Part shown: one piece after another, positions 7,056 through 13,915 of the stretch | How the letters are laid out: each line of letters opens with the position of its first letter | Numbering within the stretch: the first letter of the stretch is position 1 | Assembly: GCA_016930575.1 (NCBI GenBank) | Contig: JAFGGL010000005.1 | Location: 1 to 48,137 of the forward strand | Direction: 5' to 3' | Origin: Clostridiales bacterium | GTDB taxonomy: Bacteria; Bacillota; Clostridia; Christensenellales; Aristaeellaceae | Length of the DNA stretch: 48,137 nucleotides | Notes under the pieces: model-generated | What the model was told of the DNA's origin: nothing | Databases searched by the model: none | The model's input: the letters and a program-made list of their open reading frames with translations, nothing else | Position numbers and translations under genes: made by a program

Positions 7056-7132
7056 TGGTGAGCCCGGCGGGATTCGAACCCACGACCTTTTGATTCGTAG
7101 TCAAACACTCTATCCAGCTGAGCTACGAGCCC
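7056..7132 (-). tRNA. tRNA-Arg(ACG)
   Basis: The minus strand folds into a cloverleaf. The acceptor arm is GGGCTCG/CGGGCTC with two G-U pairs, the anticodon loop is CTACGAA giving ACG (Arg, CGN), and the T-loop is TTCGAAT. The terminal CCA is encoded (7058-7056). The 3' end faces the prophage, the usual orientation when a tRNA gene serves as a phage attachment site. Confidence 0.95.
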
Positions 7133-7140
7133 ACATGCCG

Positions 7141-7158
7141 TTTTGACAGGTGTCAAAA
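7141..7158. promoter_or_regulatory. 18-bp palindrome in the tRNA-Arg leader
   Basis: TTTTGACA-GG-TGTCAAAA lies between the tRNA-Arg promoter and the mature 5' end. With the preceding CCG it shares the 10-mer CCGTTTTGAC with the repeats at 6947-6956 on the other side of the tRNA. Confidence 0.45.
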
Positions 7159-7168
7159 TTGCTTGCTT

Positions 7169-7197
7169 ATTATAGCAGGAGACTGTGAGAAAAGCAA
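7169..7197 (-). promoter_or_regulatory. tRNA-Arg promoter
   Basis: On the minus strand, -35 TTGCTT (7197-7192), a 17-bp spacer and -10 TATAAT (7174-7169) lie upstream of the tRNA. Confidence 0.65.
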
Positions 7198-7258
7198 CAG
7201 GCGGGCGCGGGATTTCGGCAACGTGCCGGCTTTAGGGCTTACCGGGGCGGTTTATGGG

Positions 7259-7288
7259 TTGTCCGCCCGCGGATGGTTGTGGTAAACT
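7259..7288 (+). promoter_or_regulatory. Candidate promoter for the cupin gene
   Basis: TTGTCC (7259-7264) and TAAACT (7283-7288) are separated by 18 bp, 40 bp upstream of the cupin start. Both boxes are imperfect. Confidence 0.35.
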
Positions 7289-7327
7289 GGCGCTGTACAC
7301 ACGGTATCGCCGAAGGAGGACACGGCC

Positions 7328-7687
7328 ATGGAGAAGATCAGCCTGGAAGAAAAATTCGCACAGTTCAGCGAGCACTGGAGTCCGAAGATCATCGGGGAGA
7401 TCAACGATGCCTGCGTGAAGATCGCCAGGCTGAAAGGCGAGTTCCTCTGGCACACGCATGAGAACGAGGACGAGATGTTCTACGTGTTCAAGGGCGAGCT
7501 GACCGTCAAGCTGCGGGACGGGGACGTTACCCTTGGCGCTGGCGAGTGCGTCATCATCCCCAAAGGTGTGGAGCACATGCCCGTGGCCAATGAGGAAGCG
7601 CAGGTCATGATGATCGAGCCCAAAGGCACGCTCAACACCGGCAACGTGCAAAGCGAGCGCACTGTAGCGGAGCCTGAGAAGATATAG
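7328..7687 (+). CDS. Cupin-domain protein
   Basis: This 119-residue protein is a single cupin domain. Motif 1 is GEFLWHTHENEDEMFYVFKG, with the metal-binding HxH and Glu. Motif 2 is GAGECVIIPKGVEHMP, with the final metal-binding His. It is therefore likely a small metal-binding beta-barrel; members include isomerases, oxygenases and sensor-like proteins, and the substrate cannot be read from sequence. GGAGG lies about 8 nt before ATG 7328. It stands alone between tRNA-Arg and the ribosomal protein operon. Confidence 0.85.
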   Translation: MEKISLEEKFAQFSEHWSPKIIGEINDACVKIARLKGEFLWHTHENEDEMFYVFKGELTVKLRDGDVTLGAGECVIIPKGVEHMPVANEEAQVMMIEPKGTLNTGNVQSERTVAEPEKI

Positions 7688-7718
7688 GGAAGCCATCCCC
7701 GGCAAGGCAAACAAACGC

Positions 7719-7747
7719 TTGACTTGAAGCATCGAATGTGATACCTT
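7719..7747 (+). promoter_or_regulatory. Promoter of rplU-prp-rpmA, with ~85-nt leader
   Basis: -35 TTGACT (7719-7724) and -10 TACCTT or ATACCT (7741-7747) are spaced 16-17 bp. The leader to 7836 contains a small hairpin, CCGCT-CAA-GCGG, and may act as an autoregulatory L21 leader as in other Firmicutes. I could not match it to the known L21 leader fold. Confidence 0.55.
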
Positions 7748-7836
7748 ATTTCGGCAAGCCGCTCAAGCGGGGTTTTCAAGTGCGCCCAAATGCGCCGCCC
7801 GTCGTTTGGCGAGTTCTAGAGTTGGAGGTGCATGCC

Positions 7837-8145
7837 ATGTACGCTGTGATCCAGACAGGTGGCAAGCAATACCGCGTGACCGAAGGGGACATCATCTACG
7901 TTGAAAAGCTCGACCAGGAAGTTGACAGCACCGTGAATTTCGACGTGCTGATGGCGGGCGAAGGAAAGACGCTGAAAATCGGCAAGCCGACCGTCAAGGA
8001 CGTAACGGTGGAAGGCAAGGTTTTAGGCCAGGTCAAGGGCGAGAAGCTGATCGTCTACAAGTACAAGGCGAAGAAGAACTATCACCGCAAGGCCGGGCAC
8101 AGGCAGAACTACACCAAGGTGGAGATCACCGGTATCAGCAAATGA
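7837..8145 (+). CDS. rplU: 50S ribosomal protein L21
   Basis: This 102-residue protein starts [18 protein letters not shown], the hallmark L21 N-terminus, and carries the conserved C-terminal block [21 protein letters not shown]21 binds 23S rRNA in the large subunit. ATG 7837 has TTGGAGGTG 6 nt upstream; an earlier ATG at 7832 is out of frame, and upstream in-frame codons belong to the leader. The gene overlaps prp by 4 bp in the conserved rplU-prp-rpmA arrangement. Confidence 0.98.
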   Translation: MYAVIQTGGKQYRVTEGDIIYVEKLDQEVDSTVNFDVLMAGEGKTLKIGKPTVKDVTVEGKVLGQVKGEKLIVYKYKAKKNYHRKAGHRQNYTKVEITGISK

Positions 8146-8480
8146 CACGCATGGTGATCCGGCGCGAGGGCGGGCGCATCACCCAGCTACAAGCGCTGGG
8201 GCATGCGGGCAAGACGGCCAGGGGGGGCAACCTCGTATGCGCGGCCGTATCCAGCCTGATGTACACGGCAGTCAACGCGCTGGAAAGCGTGGCGGGCGTC
8301 GTGCCCAAAGTCGTCAAAGACGACAAAACGGCGCTTATACAGCTTACATTGCCGGACGGCTGCGAAAGCCGCGACGCGCAGGTTATCCTTCGCACGGTGC
8401 TGCAGGGTTTGACGGATATCTCCAAGGAGTATCCGAAATTGATCAGAATCACCACAGAGGACGGGAGGACCACAACATGA
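8142..8480 (+). CDS. prp: Ribosomal-processing cysteine protease Prp
   Basis: This 112-residue protein sits between rplU and rpmA, the fixed location of Prp (YsxB). The catalytic pair is visible: His in ALGHAG (residue ~21) and Cys in [10 protein letters not shown] (~33). Prp removes the N-terminal extension of L27 in Firmicutes, and the adjacent L27 carries that extension. It overlaps both neighbours by 4 bp, which suggests translational coupling. Confidence 0.93.
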   Translation: MTRMVIRREGGRITQLQALGHAGKTARGGNLVCAAVSSLMYTAVNALESVAGVVPKVVKDDKTALIQLTLPDGCESRDAQVILRTVLQGLTDISKEYPKLIRITTEDGRTTT

Positions 8481-8764
8481 TGAAGCTTCAATTGCAGTTT
8501 TTTGCACATAAAAAGGGAATGGGTTCCACCAAGAACGGCCGCGATTCCGAGAGCAAGCGCCTCGGCCTCAAGCGCGCCGACGGGCAGTTTTCCCTCGCGG
8601 GCAATATCCTGGTACGCCAGCGCGGCACCAAGATCCACCCCGGCTTGAACGTCGGCAAGGGCAGCGACGATACGCTGTTTGCGCTGACCGACGGCATCGT
8701 GCGCTTCGAGCGCCTGGGCCGCAGCAAGAAACAGGTGAGCGTTTACCCAGTCGAAACCGCCTAA
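8477..8764 (+). CDS. rpmA: 50S ribosomal protein L27 with Prp-cleavable N-terminus
   Basis: This 95-residue protein starts [20 protein letters not shown]. The LQFFA segment before HKKG is the Firmicutes extension that Prp cuts after FFA so that the mature N-terminus reaches the peptidyl-transferase centre. The rest ([38 protein letters not shown]) is typical L27. GGGAGGAC lies upstream inside prp; ATG 8480 is an equally possible start one codon later. Confidence 0.97.
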   Translation: MMKLQLQFFAHKKGMGSTKNGRDSESKRLGLKRADGQFSLAGNILVRQRGTKIHPGLNVGKGSDDTLFALTDGIVRFERLGRSKKQVSVYPVETA

Positions 8765-8891
8765 CCAGCTTGTCCATAATACCTAATCTGCGGCGTTGGC
8801 TGCGTCGGGCTCGAGCATCACTTACGATACGAGTAAGCTCAGCTCTCGCCCTCCTTGCCGCCTTGCATCTTAGGCATTCTGAACAAGCTGG
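8765..8891. repeat. 127-bp imperfect palindrome (REP/MITE-like) after rpmA
   Basis: The ends are perfect inverted arms, CCAGCTTGT (8765-8773) and ACAAGCTGG (8883-8891). Inner imperfect arms (ACCTAA with TTAGG, TGCGGCG with CGCC, GGGC with GCCC) converge on a central CTTAC-GATAC-GAGTAAG. It carries no ORF. It looks like a mobile or repetitive extragenic palindrome; an RNA role is possible. A similar-style element lies at 45382-45551. Confidence 0.6.
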
Positions 8892-8923
8892 AGAGATTAC
8901 CTAGTATAATATCATCATCAGCT

Positions 8924-8949
8924 AAAGCTCCCAATGTGGGAGCTTTTTA
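8924..8949 (+). terminator. Terminator of the rplU-prp-rpmA operon
   Basis: AAAGCTCCCA (8924-8933) and TGGGAGCTTT (8937-8946) form a perfect 10-bp stem with a 3-nt loop followed by T's. Confidence 0.85.
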
Positions 8950-8971
8950 TTTGCCCGATATACATTTAGTG

Positions 8972-9000
8972 TTGACGATATTCGTAAACAATGATATATT
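8972..9000 (+). promoter_or_regulatory. Promoter of the DUF2087 regulator
   Basis: TTGACG (8972-8977), a 17-bp spacer and TATATT (8995-9000) form a near-consensus sigma-A promoter about 33 bp before the GTG start. Confidence 0.8.
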
Positions 9001-9032
9001 ATGTGCATAATTCATGGCAAGGAGGTCTTTGT

Positions 9033-9776
9033 GTGGATTACGGCAAACTGACGCTGACGGAGCTCAAGCAGGGGTACCGCCGCGACGAGCAGGGCGGGGC
9101 TTACGTCTGCAACGTCTGCGGCGAGCGCTTTACGGACGGGCAGGTGTACCCGGTGGACGGCAAGTACTTCACCCCCGAGCACGCAGCCAAACGCCACGTC
9201 TTTGGCGCGCACGGCGGCGGCGCGGCCGTGCTCATTCATTCCGACACGAAGTACAACTCCCTGACGGAGAACCAGAAGGACCTGCTCTCGCGTTTTGCCG
9301 CGGGGGAAAGCGACCGCCAGATCGCCAAAGCGCTTTCCATCAGCGAGGCGACCGTGCGGCGGCAGCGCTTCAACTTCCGGGAGAAGGCCAAGCAGGCCAA
9401 GCACTACCTGGCGGTCTACGAGCGGGTATTTGAAACCGAAGGGAAGGATACCCTCATGCCCATCCACGATAAAGCCGTCTTTCTGGACGACCGCTACGTG
9501 ATCACCGAAACGGAGAGAGCGCGTATCTTGAAAAACGCGTTTGCGAGCCTGAACCCGCCCGTGCTCAAGGCGTTCCCGCCCAAGGAAAAGAAGAAGGTCG
9601 TCATCCTCACCCTGATCGCCGCGCAGTTTGAGAAGGGCAGGCGCTACACCGAGCAGGAGGTCAACCATATCATCAAGCCCATCTATGACGATTACGTCAC
9701 CATCCGCCGCTTCCTCATCATCTACGGCCTTATGTCCCGCACCCGCAGCGGCTCGGAGTATTGGTTGACGGAATGA
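9033..9776 (+). CDS. LuxR-type HTH / DUF2087 transcriptional regulator
   Basis: This 247-residue protein has three visible parts. Near the N-terminus is a possible metal-binding CNVCGERF. A LuxR-like helix-turn-helix follows (~residues 80-115: LTENQKDLLSRFAAGESDRQ, IAKALSISEATVRRQRFNFR). The C-terminal DUF2087 domain reads FPPKEKKKVVILTLIAAQFE, then YTEQEVNHIIKPIYDDYVTI, and ends SGSEYWL. DUF2087 is usually joined to HTH regulators; the ligand is unknown. The start is GTG 9033, with GGAGG 7 nt upstream; an upstream in-frame ATG (8991) lies inside the -10 box and is rejected. It is monocistronic and convergent with the kamA-like gene. Confidence 0.85.
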   Translation: MDYGKLTLTELKQGYRRDEQGGAYVCNVCGERFTDGQVYPVDGKYFTPEHAAKRHVFGAHGGGAAVLIHSDTKYNSLTENQKDLLSRFAAGESDRQIAKALSISEATVRRQRFNFREKAKQAKHYLAVYERVFETEGKDTLMPIHDKAVFLDDRYVITETERARILKNAFASLNPPVLKAFPPKEKKKVVILTLIAAQFEKGRRYTEQEVNHIIKPIYDDYVTIRRFLIIYGLMSRTRSGSEYWLTE

Positions 9777-9782
9777 GGGACG

Positions 9783-9916
9783 ATAGGGATTTCATCCCTA
9801 TAATCCTGATCAGGGGCAGTGCCCCTGAACCCACTATAAAGGCCGCGCAATGCGCGGCCTTTATGATGGGTCAAGGGCAATAGCCCTTGTCGGGGTCTTA
9901 GGGGTGAAACCCCTAA
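9783..9916. repeat. Cluster of five stem-loops between convergent genes, one a terminator
   Basis: Five perfect short hairpins follow one another: ATAGGGAT/ATCCCTAT (9783-9801), CAGGGGC/GCCCCTG (9811-9827), AAAGGCCGCGC/GCGCGGCCTTT (9838-9862), CAAGGGC/GCCCTTG (9872-9889) and TTAGGGGT/ACCCCTAA (9898-9916). The third is a good bidirectional terminator. The others have 3-4-nt loops and no T-run. Confidence 0.7.
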
Positions 9917-9928
9917 ACATCTTCCGTT

Positions 9929-10999
9929 CTAGTTATACCAGCACTGGTCTGATTCGGTCTTGCGGACGACGAGCTTCCCGTAATCGCTGGGATCCGCCGC
10001 TTCGTGGTATTTGGTGACCATATCGCCGGTTTCGGTGACGCCTAAAAGCTCAATCTTCCCCGTTGGGTGCGACATGCAGTAGTGCAGGTGCTTGCCGAAG
10101 CCGTTTTGCATGGCTTTGGCGGCCTCCACGATATGATACCCCTCGCGCAGCGGCACCTGAAAGCCGCCCTTCACGCCCTTGACCGGCCTGCACTGGAAGA
10201 TATAGTAGGGCATGCAGCCGATCGCGGTCAGCTTCCGCAGCAGCGTGCCCAGGGTATGCGCGTCGTCGTTTACGCCGCGCAGCAGCACGGTTTGGTTTTT
10301 CACGATCATGCCCGCGCTTCGCAGTGCCTTCACCGCCTTTACGGACTGGCCGGTGATTTCCCTTGGATGGTTGAACTGCGTGACGATGCAGATCTGTTTC
10401 TTTGCGCCGAATTCTTTGAATATCCCGACCAGTTCAGGGTTTTCGTTGACGCGCCGCGGAAAGGTGACGGGGATGCGCGTGCCGAAGCGGATGAAATCCA
10501 GGTGCTTCATCGGCGTCAGCGCGCTGAGATAGCGCCGGACCATCGCGTTTGCGATCAGCAGCGAATCCCCGCCCGAGATCAGCACGTTGGTGATTTCCGT
10601 ATGCCTTCGTATATAGTCGATGATCGCCTCGAAGTTGGCGGCGATCTCTTTATCGCCGTCGCCGCCCACAAGCCGCTTGCGGAAACAATGGCGGCAGTAC
10701 ATGGCGCACTTGCTGGTGGACAGGATCAGCGCCGTTTGCCCGTATTTGTGCTGCAGGCCCGGAAGCACGGTGTTTTCGTGCTCGCCGCTGGTATCGAAGC
10801 TTCCGTCCTTCTGCGCTTCGAAAAAAGAAGGAACCGCCATCTTCCGGATGGGGTCCTCCGGATCATTCGGATCGATAAGGTTCAGGTAATAGGCCGGAAT
10901 CTGCATCGGGTATTTGGCGACGATAGGTTCCAGCCGGTCGATTTCCTCCTGCGTCAAATGCAATTTCTGGGCGAGTTTGGTTACGCTCCGGTAAAACAT
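9929..10999 (-). CDS. KamA-family radical SAM protein (lysine 2,3-aminomutase-like)
   Basis: This 356-residue enzyme has the radical SAM cluster motif CAMYCRHCFRKR (CxxxCxxC) near residue 100, followed by GGDSLL. The C-terminal half keeps family features (QFNHPREIT, KNQTVLLRGVND, YYIFQCRPVKGVKGGF, CMSHPTGKIELLG). KamA-type enzymes use [4Fe-4S], SAM and PLP to move an amino group on lysine or related amino acids; this shorter subgroup is not assignable to one substrate. The start chosen is ATG 10999 with GGGAG 11 nt upstream; an in-frame ATG at 11053 has no ribosome binding site. The gene stands alone. Confidence 0.85.
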   Translation of the reverse strand: MFYRSVTKLAQKLHLTQEEIDRLEPIVAKYPMQIPAYYLNLIDPNDPEDPIRKMAVPSFFEAQKDGSFDTSGEHENTVLPGLQHKYGQTALILSTSKCAMYCRHCFRKRLVGGDGDKEIAANFEAIIDYIRRHTEITNVLISGGDSLLIANAMVRRYLSALTPMKHLDFIRFGTRIPVTFPRRVNENPELVGIFKEFGAKKQICIVTQFNHPREITGQSVKAVKALRSAGMIVKNQTVLLRGVNDDAHTLGTLLRKLTAIGCMPYYIFQCRPVKGVKGGFQVPLREGYHIVEAAKAMQNGFGKHLHYCMSHPTGKIELLGVTETGDMVTKYHEAADPSDYGKLVVRKTESDQCWYN

Positions 11000-11180
11000 G
11001 AAGATAAAAACTCCCACGGCTTTGGCAAGCCTTTTGTCCTTCTTTTGTAACATATTCTGTACGGAAAGTCAATCTTACGGGGCGGCGCGGGTCCTATGAG
11101 AGGGAAAACCACAGCTTGCGCAGGCCTGTAAAATAGGGTATAAATAGGGGAGCGGAAATGCCTTTTGCGGGAGGAAGCGC

Positions 11181-12347
11181 ATGAAACACAGGTTCGCGCA
11201 CCAGGTTTTGTGGACGGTATTCTACGCCGTGGTCCGTCCGTTTGCGCGGCCGGTTTTTCACTACCGCTATAAGCGGGAAAGGCGAATCGACGGCCCGGCG
11301 GTGATCATGGGAAACCACAACCTGGATATCGACGTAGGGCTGCTGGGGCTTAGCTACAGGCAGGCGATGCGCGTCGTCGCCAGCGAGCATGTGTTCCGCA
11401 AGGGCTTCATCACGTTCCTGATCAAGTTGTTCTACGCGCCGATCGTCCGCATGAAGGGCAAGACCGAGGTGCGCACCGTGCGGGAGATGCTGCGCACCGT
11501 CAAGGCGGGCGGAAACGTGTGCGTTTTCCCGGAGGGCAACCGCAGCTACAACGGGCTGACGGGGGAGATCACCAAGGCGTCGGCGTCGTTCGTGCGCCTG
11601 GCGAAGTGCCAACTGATCACCTACCGCATAGAGGGCGGTTACTTCAGGCATCCGCGCTGGGCCAGAAGCGTGCGCAAGGGGCCCGTCAGCGGGCGTGAGG
11701 TCGGGCGCTACTCCCCGGAGCAGCTCAGCGGCATGGGCACGGACGAGGTGCTTGCGCTCATCTGCCGAGACCTGTACGAGGACGCCTACGCGCGGCAGGA
11801 GCAATCGCCCGCGAAGTATCCGGGCAAAGCCCTGGCCGAAAACATCGAGGCCGCGCTGTACCTCTGCCCCGACTGCGGGCGCATCGGCACCATCCAGAGC
11901 CGGGGCGACCGTTTTTTCTGCCCCTGCGGCCTGGACATGCGCTTCACGGATACGGGGATGCTCAAAAGCATGGGGGAGGGCGAGGCGCGCTTTACCACCG
12001 TGCGGGATTGGGACCTCTGGCAGCAGAGCATGACGGAGGAACTCGTCGGCCGCGCCGGTGACGGATGCATCGCGCAGGACGACGGGATCTCGCTGTACCG
12101 GATCACGCCCTGCAAAAAAGACGAACTTGTGGAAACCGGCACGCTTTCCATCTCCAAAACCGCCCTGGCCTGCGGCCAAACCGTGTTCCCGCTTGCGGAG
12201 ATCTCCGATCTGGCCATCATCGACCTCAATACCCTCGTGTTTGAAACGGCGGACGGCGGCTACTATGAAATACGAAGCGACAGCGCGTACTCGGCGCTCA
12301 AATACAGACGCTTTTTCCTGTACTGTACGACCCGTCCGAACGACTAG
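11181..12347 (+). CDS. PlsC-like acyltransferase with C-terminal zinc ribbon
   Basis: The N-terminal ~190 residues of this 388-residue protein form a lysophospholipid acyltransferase domain. The catalytic HX4D is in MGNHNLDIDVGL, and the acyl-acceptor motif FPEGNRSYNG follows. The remaining ~200 residues are unusual for PlsC: a zinc-ribbon-like CPDCGRIGT...FFCPCG pair near residues 230-255, then a beta-rich end. It probably acylates a glycerolipid at the membrane, but the extension could redirect specificity. GGGAGGAAGCGC precedes ATG 11181. No operon partner is within 100 bp. Confidence 0.8.
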   Translation: MKHRFAHQVLWTVFYAVVRPFARPVFHYRYKRERRIDGPAVIMGNHNLDIDVGLLGLSYRQAMRVVASEHVFRKGFITFLIKLFYAPIVRMKGKTEVRTVREMLRTVKAGGNVCVFPEGNRSYNGLTGEITKASASFVRLAKCQLITYRIEGGYFRHPRWARSVRKGPVSGREVGRYSPEQLSGMGTDEVLALICRDLYEDAYARQEQSPAKYPGKALAENIEAALYLCPDCGRIGTIQSRGDRFFCPCGLDMRFTDTGMLKSMGEGEARFTTVRDWDLWQQSMTEELVGRAGDGCIAQDDGISLYRITPCKKDELVETGTLSISKTALACGQTVFPLAEISDLAIIDLNTLVFETADGGYYEIRSDSAYSALKYRRFFLYCTTRPND

Positions 12348-12449
12348 ACGCCGGGCGTCCCGCATCGGTATCAATCCATTGCGTATGCCCGGGGACCTTA
12401 CAAAAAACGCGAAAGGAGCGTGCGGCGCTCAAGCCGGCGGCGCACAACC

Positions 12450-13844
12450 ATGCATATGGATTTTTCAGCGTTGAACACGGACCTTTGGAATCTGATACTG
12501 CAACTCGGCATCATTGCCGCTATCCTGCTGGCGTCCAACATCCTTCGCAGGAAACTGCCCGTGATCCAAAAACTGCTGCTGCCCACCGCGGTGCTCGGCG
12601 GCTTTCTGCTGCTGGGCCTTCGGCTGACGGGCTGGATACCCATTGATACCAAACTACTGGAAATGCTCACCTACCACGGCCTGGCGATCGGGTTTATCGC
12701 GCTGTCGATACGCACCATCCGCAAGGAAAAGCTGGTAAACGGCGTCGGCCGCGTTGGCATGAAATCGGGCGCGCTGATCGCGAGCACCTACGTGCTGCAG
12801 GGATTTCTGGGGCTTGTGATCTCGGTCGTCCTGGGCTATACGCTGATGCCGGACCTGTTCAAAGCCGCGGGAATCCTGCTGCCGATGGGCTACGGGCAGG
12901 GGCCCGGCCAGGCCAACAACATCGGCGCGACCTATGAGGGCCTGGGCTTTGTCGGCGGGCACTCGTTTGCGCTTTCGCTGGCTGCCGCCGGGTTCCTGAG
13001 CGCCTGCGTCGTCGGCGTGATCTACCTGAATTACCTGCAGCGCAAGGGCGAGATCAAGCGCGTGAAGCAGACCGAAGACGAGGAGATATTGAAAACGGGC
13101 GGCGTGGGCATATTCCAGGACGCCAACGAGATTCCCATCTCGCAGGCCGTGGACAAGCTCACCATCCAGATGGCGCTGGTGCTGACGGTGTACCTGATCA
13201 CCTACGGGGTGATCGTCGGGCTGACGTCGCTGTCCGCGTCGTTTGGCGCGGGACTGTCCGATACGGTGACCAAGCTCCTGTGGGGGTTCAACTTCCTCAT
13301 CGGCGCGCTGATCGCCATGCTGTTCCGGTCGGCGATGTTCCTGCTGCGCAAGACCAAATGGATGACGCACCAGTACCAGAACAACTACCTCCTGAGCCGT
13401 ATTTCCGGGTTCTTCTTTGACCTGATGATCGTCACGGGCATCGCGTCCATCGATATCAAATACCTGGAAACGCTGTGGCTGCCCTTCGTGCTGATGGCGG
13501 TTTCCGGCGCGGTGGTGACGTTCTACTACCTGAAATTCATCTGCAAGCGCCTCTATCCCGATTACTACTACGCGGGGCTCTTGTCGATGTACGGGATGAT
13601 GACGGGCACCATCTCCTCGGGCGTGCTGCTGCTGCGCGAGGTGGACCCGCTGTTTCAGACCCGCGCGTCCACCAATCTGCTGGTGGGCTCGGGCTTTGCG
13701 ATCCTGCTGGGCGCGCCGATGCTGCTTTTGATCGGCATCGCGCCCAATTCCATCGAGATGACGCTTTTGACGATGGGCCTGCTGGTGGTCTACTTCGGGC
13801 TGATGCTGCTGCTGATGATCGGCGGGAAGAAAAAGAAGGCGTAA
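12450..13844 (+). CDS. GltS-like sodium:glutamate symporter family protein
   Basis: This 464-residue polytopic membrane protein has about 11-12 hydrophobic helices. Features resemble the ESS/GltS family: LPMGYGQGPGQANNIGATYE in the first half and a matching YYAGLLSMYGMMTGTISSGV motif in the second, which form the two reentrant loops. Glutamate is only the family's best-known substrate; this divergent member may carry another organic acid. ATG 12450 is chosen; AAAGGAG (12412-12418) lies too far upstream and would suit no in-frame start, so initiation is uncertain. A terminator follows at 13868. Confidence 0.72.
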   Translation: MHMDFSALNTDLWNLILQLGIIAAILLASNILRRKLPVIQKLLLPTAVLGGFLLLGLRLTGWIPIDTKLLEMLTYHGLAIGFIALSIRTIRKEKLVNGVGRVGMKSGALIASTYVLQGFLGLVISVVLGYTLMPDLFKAAGILLPMGYGQGPGQANNIGATYEGLGFVGGHSFALSLAAAGFLSACVVGVIYLNYLQRKGEIKRVKQTEDEEILKTGGVGIFQDANEIPISQAVDKLTIQMALVLTVYLITYGVIVGLTSLSASFGAGLSDTVTKLLWGFNFLIGALIAMLFRSAMFLLRKTKWMTHQYQNNYLLSRISGFFFDLMIVTGIASIDIKYLETLWLPFVLMAVSGAVVTFYYLKFICKRLYPDYYYAGLLSMYGMMTGTISSGVLLLREVDPLFQTRASTNLLVGSGFAILLGAPMLLLIGIAPNSIEMTLLTMGLLVVYFGLMLLLMIGGKKKKA

Positions 13845-13867
13845 GCCCTGTCTGCGGTAACTACAGC

Positions 13868-13900
13868 GGAAGACGGTACCCTTGCCGTCTTCCGGTTTTT
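13868..13900 (+). terminator. Terminator/attenuator directly before the MFS ribosome binding site
   Basis: GGAAGACGG (13868-13876) pairs with CCGTCTTCC (13885-13893), followed by GGTTTTTA. The ribosome binding site GGCGGAGGA of the next gene starts only ~2 bp later, so this either ends the symporter transcript or acts as an attenuator for the transporter. Confidence 0.75.
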
Positions 13901-13915
13901 AGGCGGAGGAACAGT

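Noticed and set aside
1-7132. Template/variable repeat pair of a diversity-generating retroelement
   Set aside because: I looked for a ~100-bp near-repeat with A-specific differences around the reverse transcriptase and found none; the likely region is lost at the junction. A self-alignment would settle this.
7748-7836. Confident L21 leader RNA
   Set aside because: The position is right and a small hairpin exists, but I could not match the conserved fold from memory; a covariance-model search is needed.
11094-12374. 426-codon minus-strand frame over the acyltransferase
   Set aside because: The plus-strand protein has HX4D and FPEG motifs and a good ribosome binding site; the antisense frame has neither start signals nor a family.
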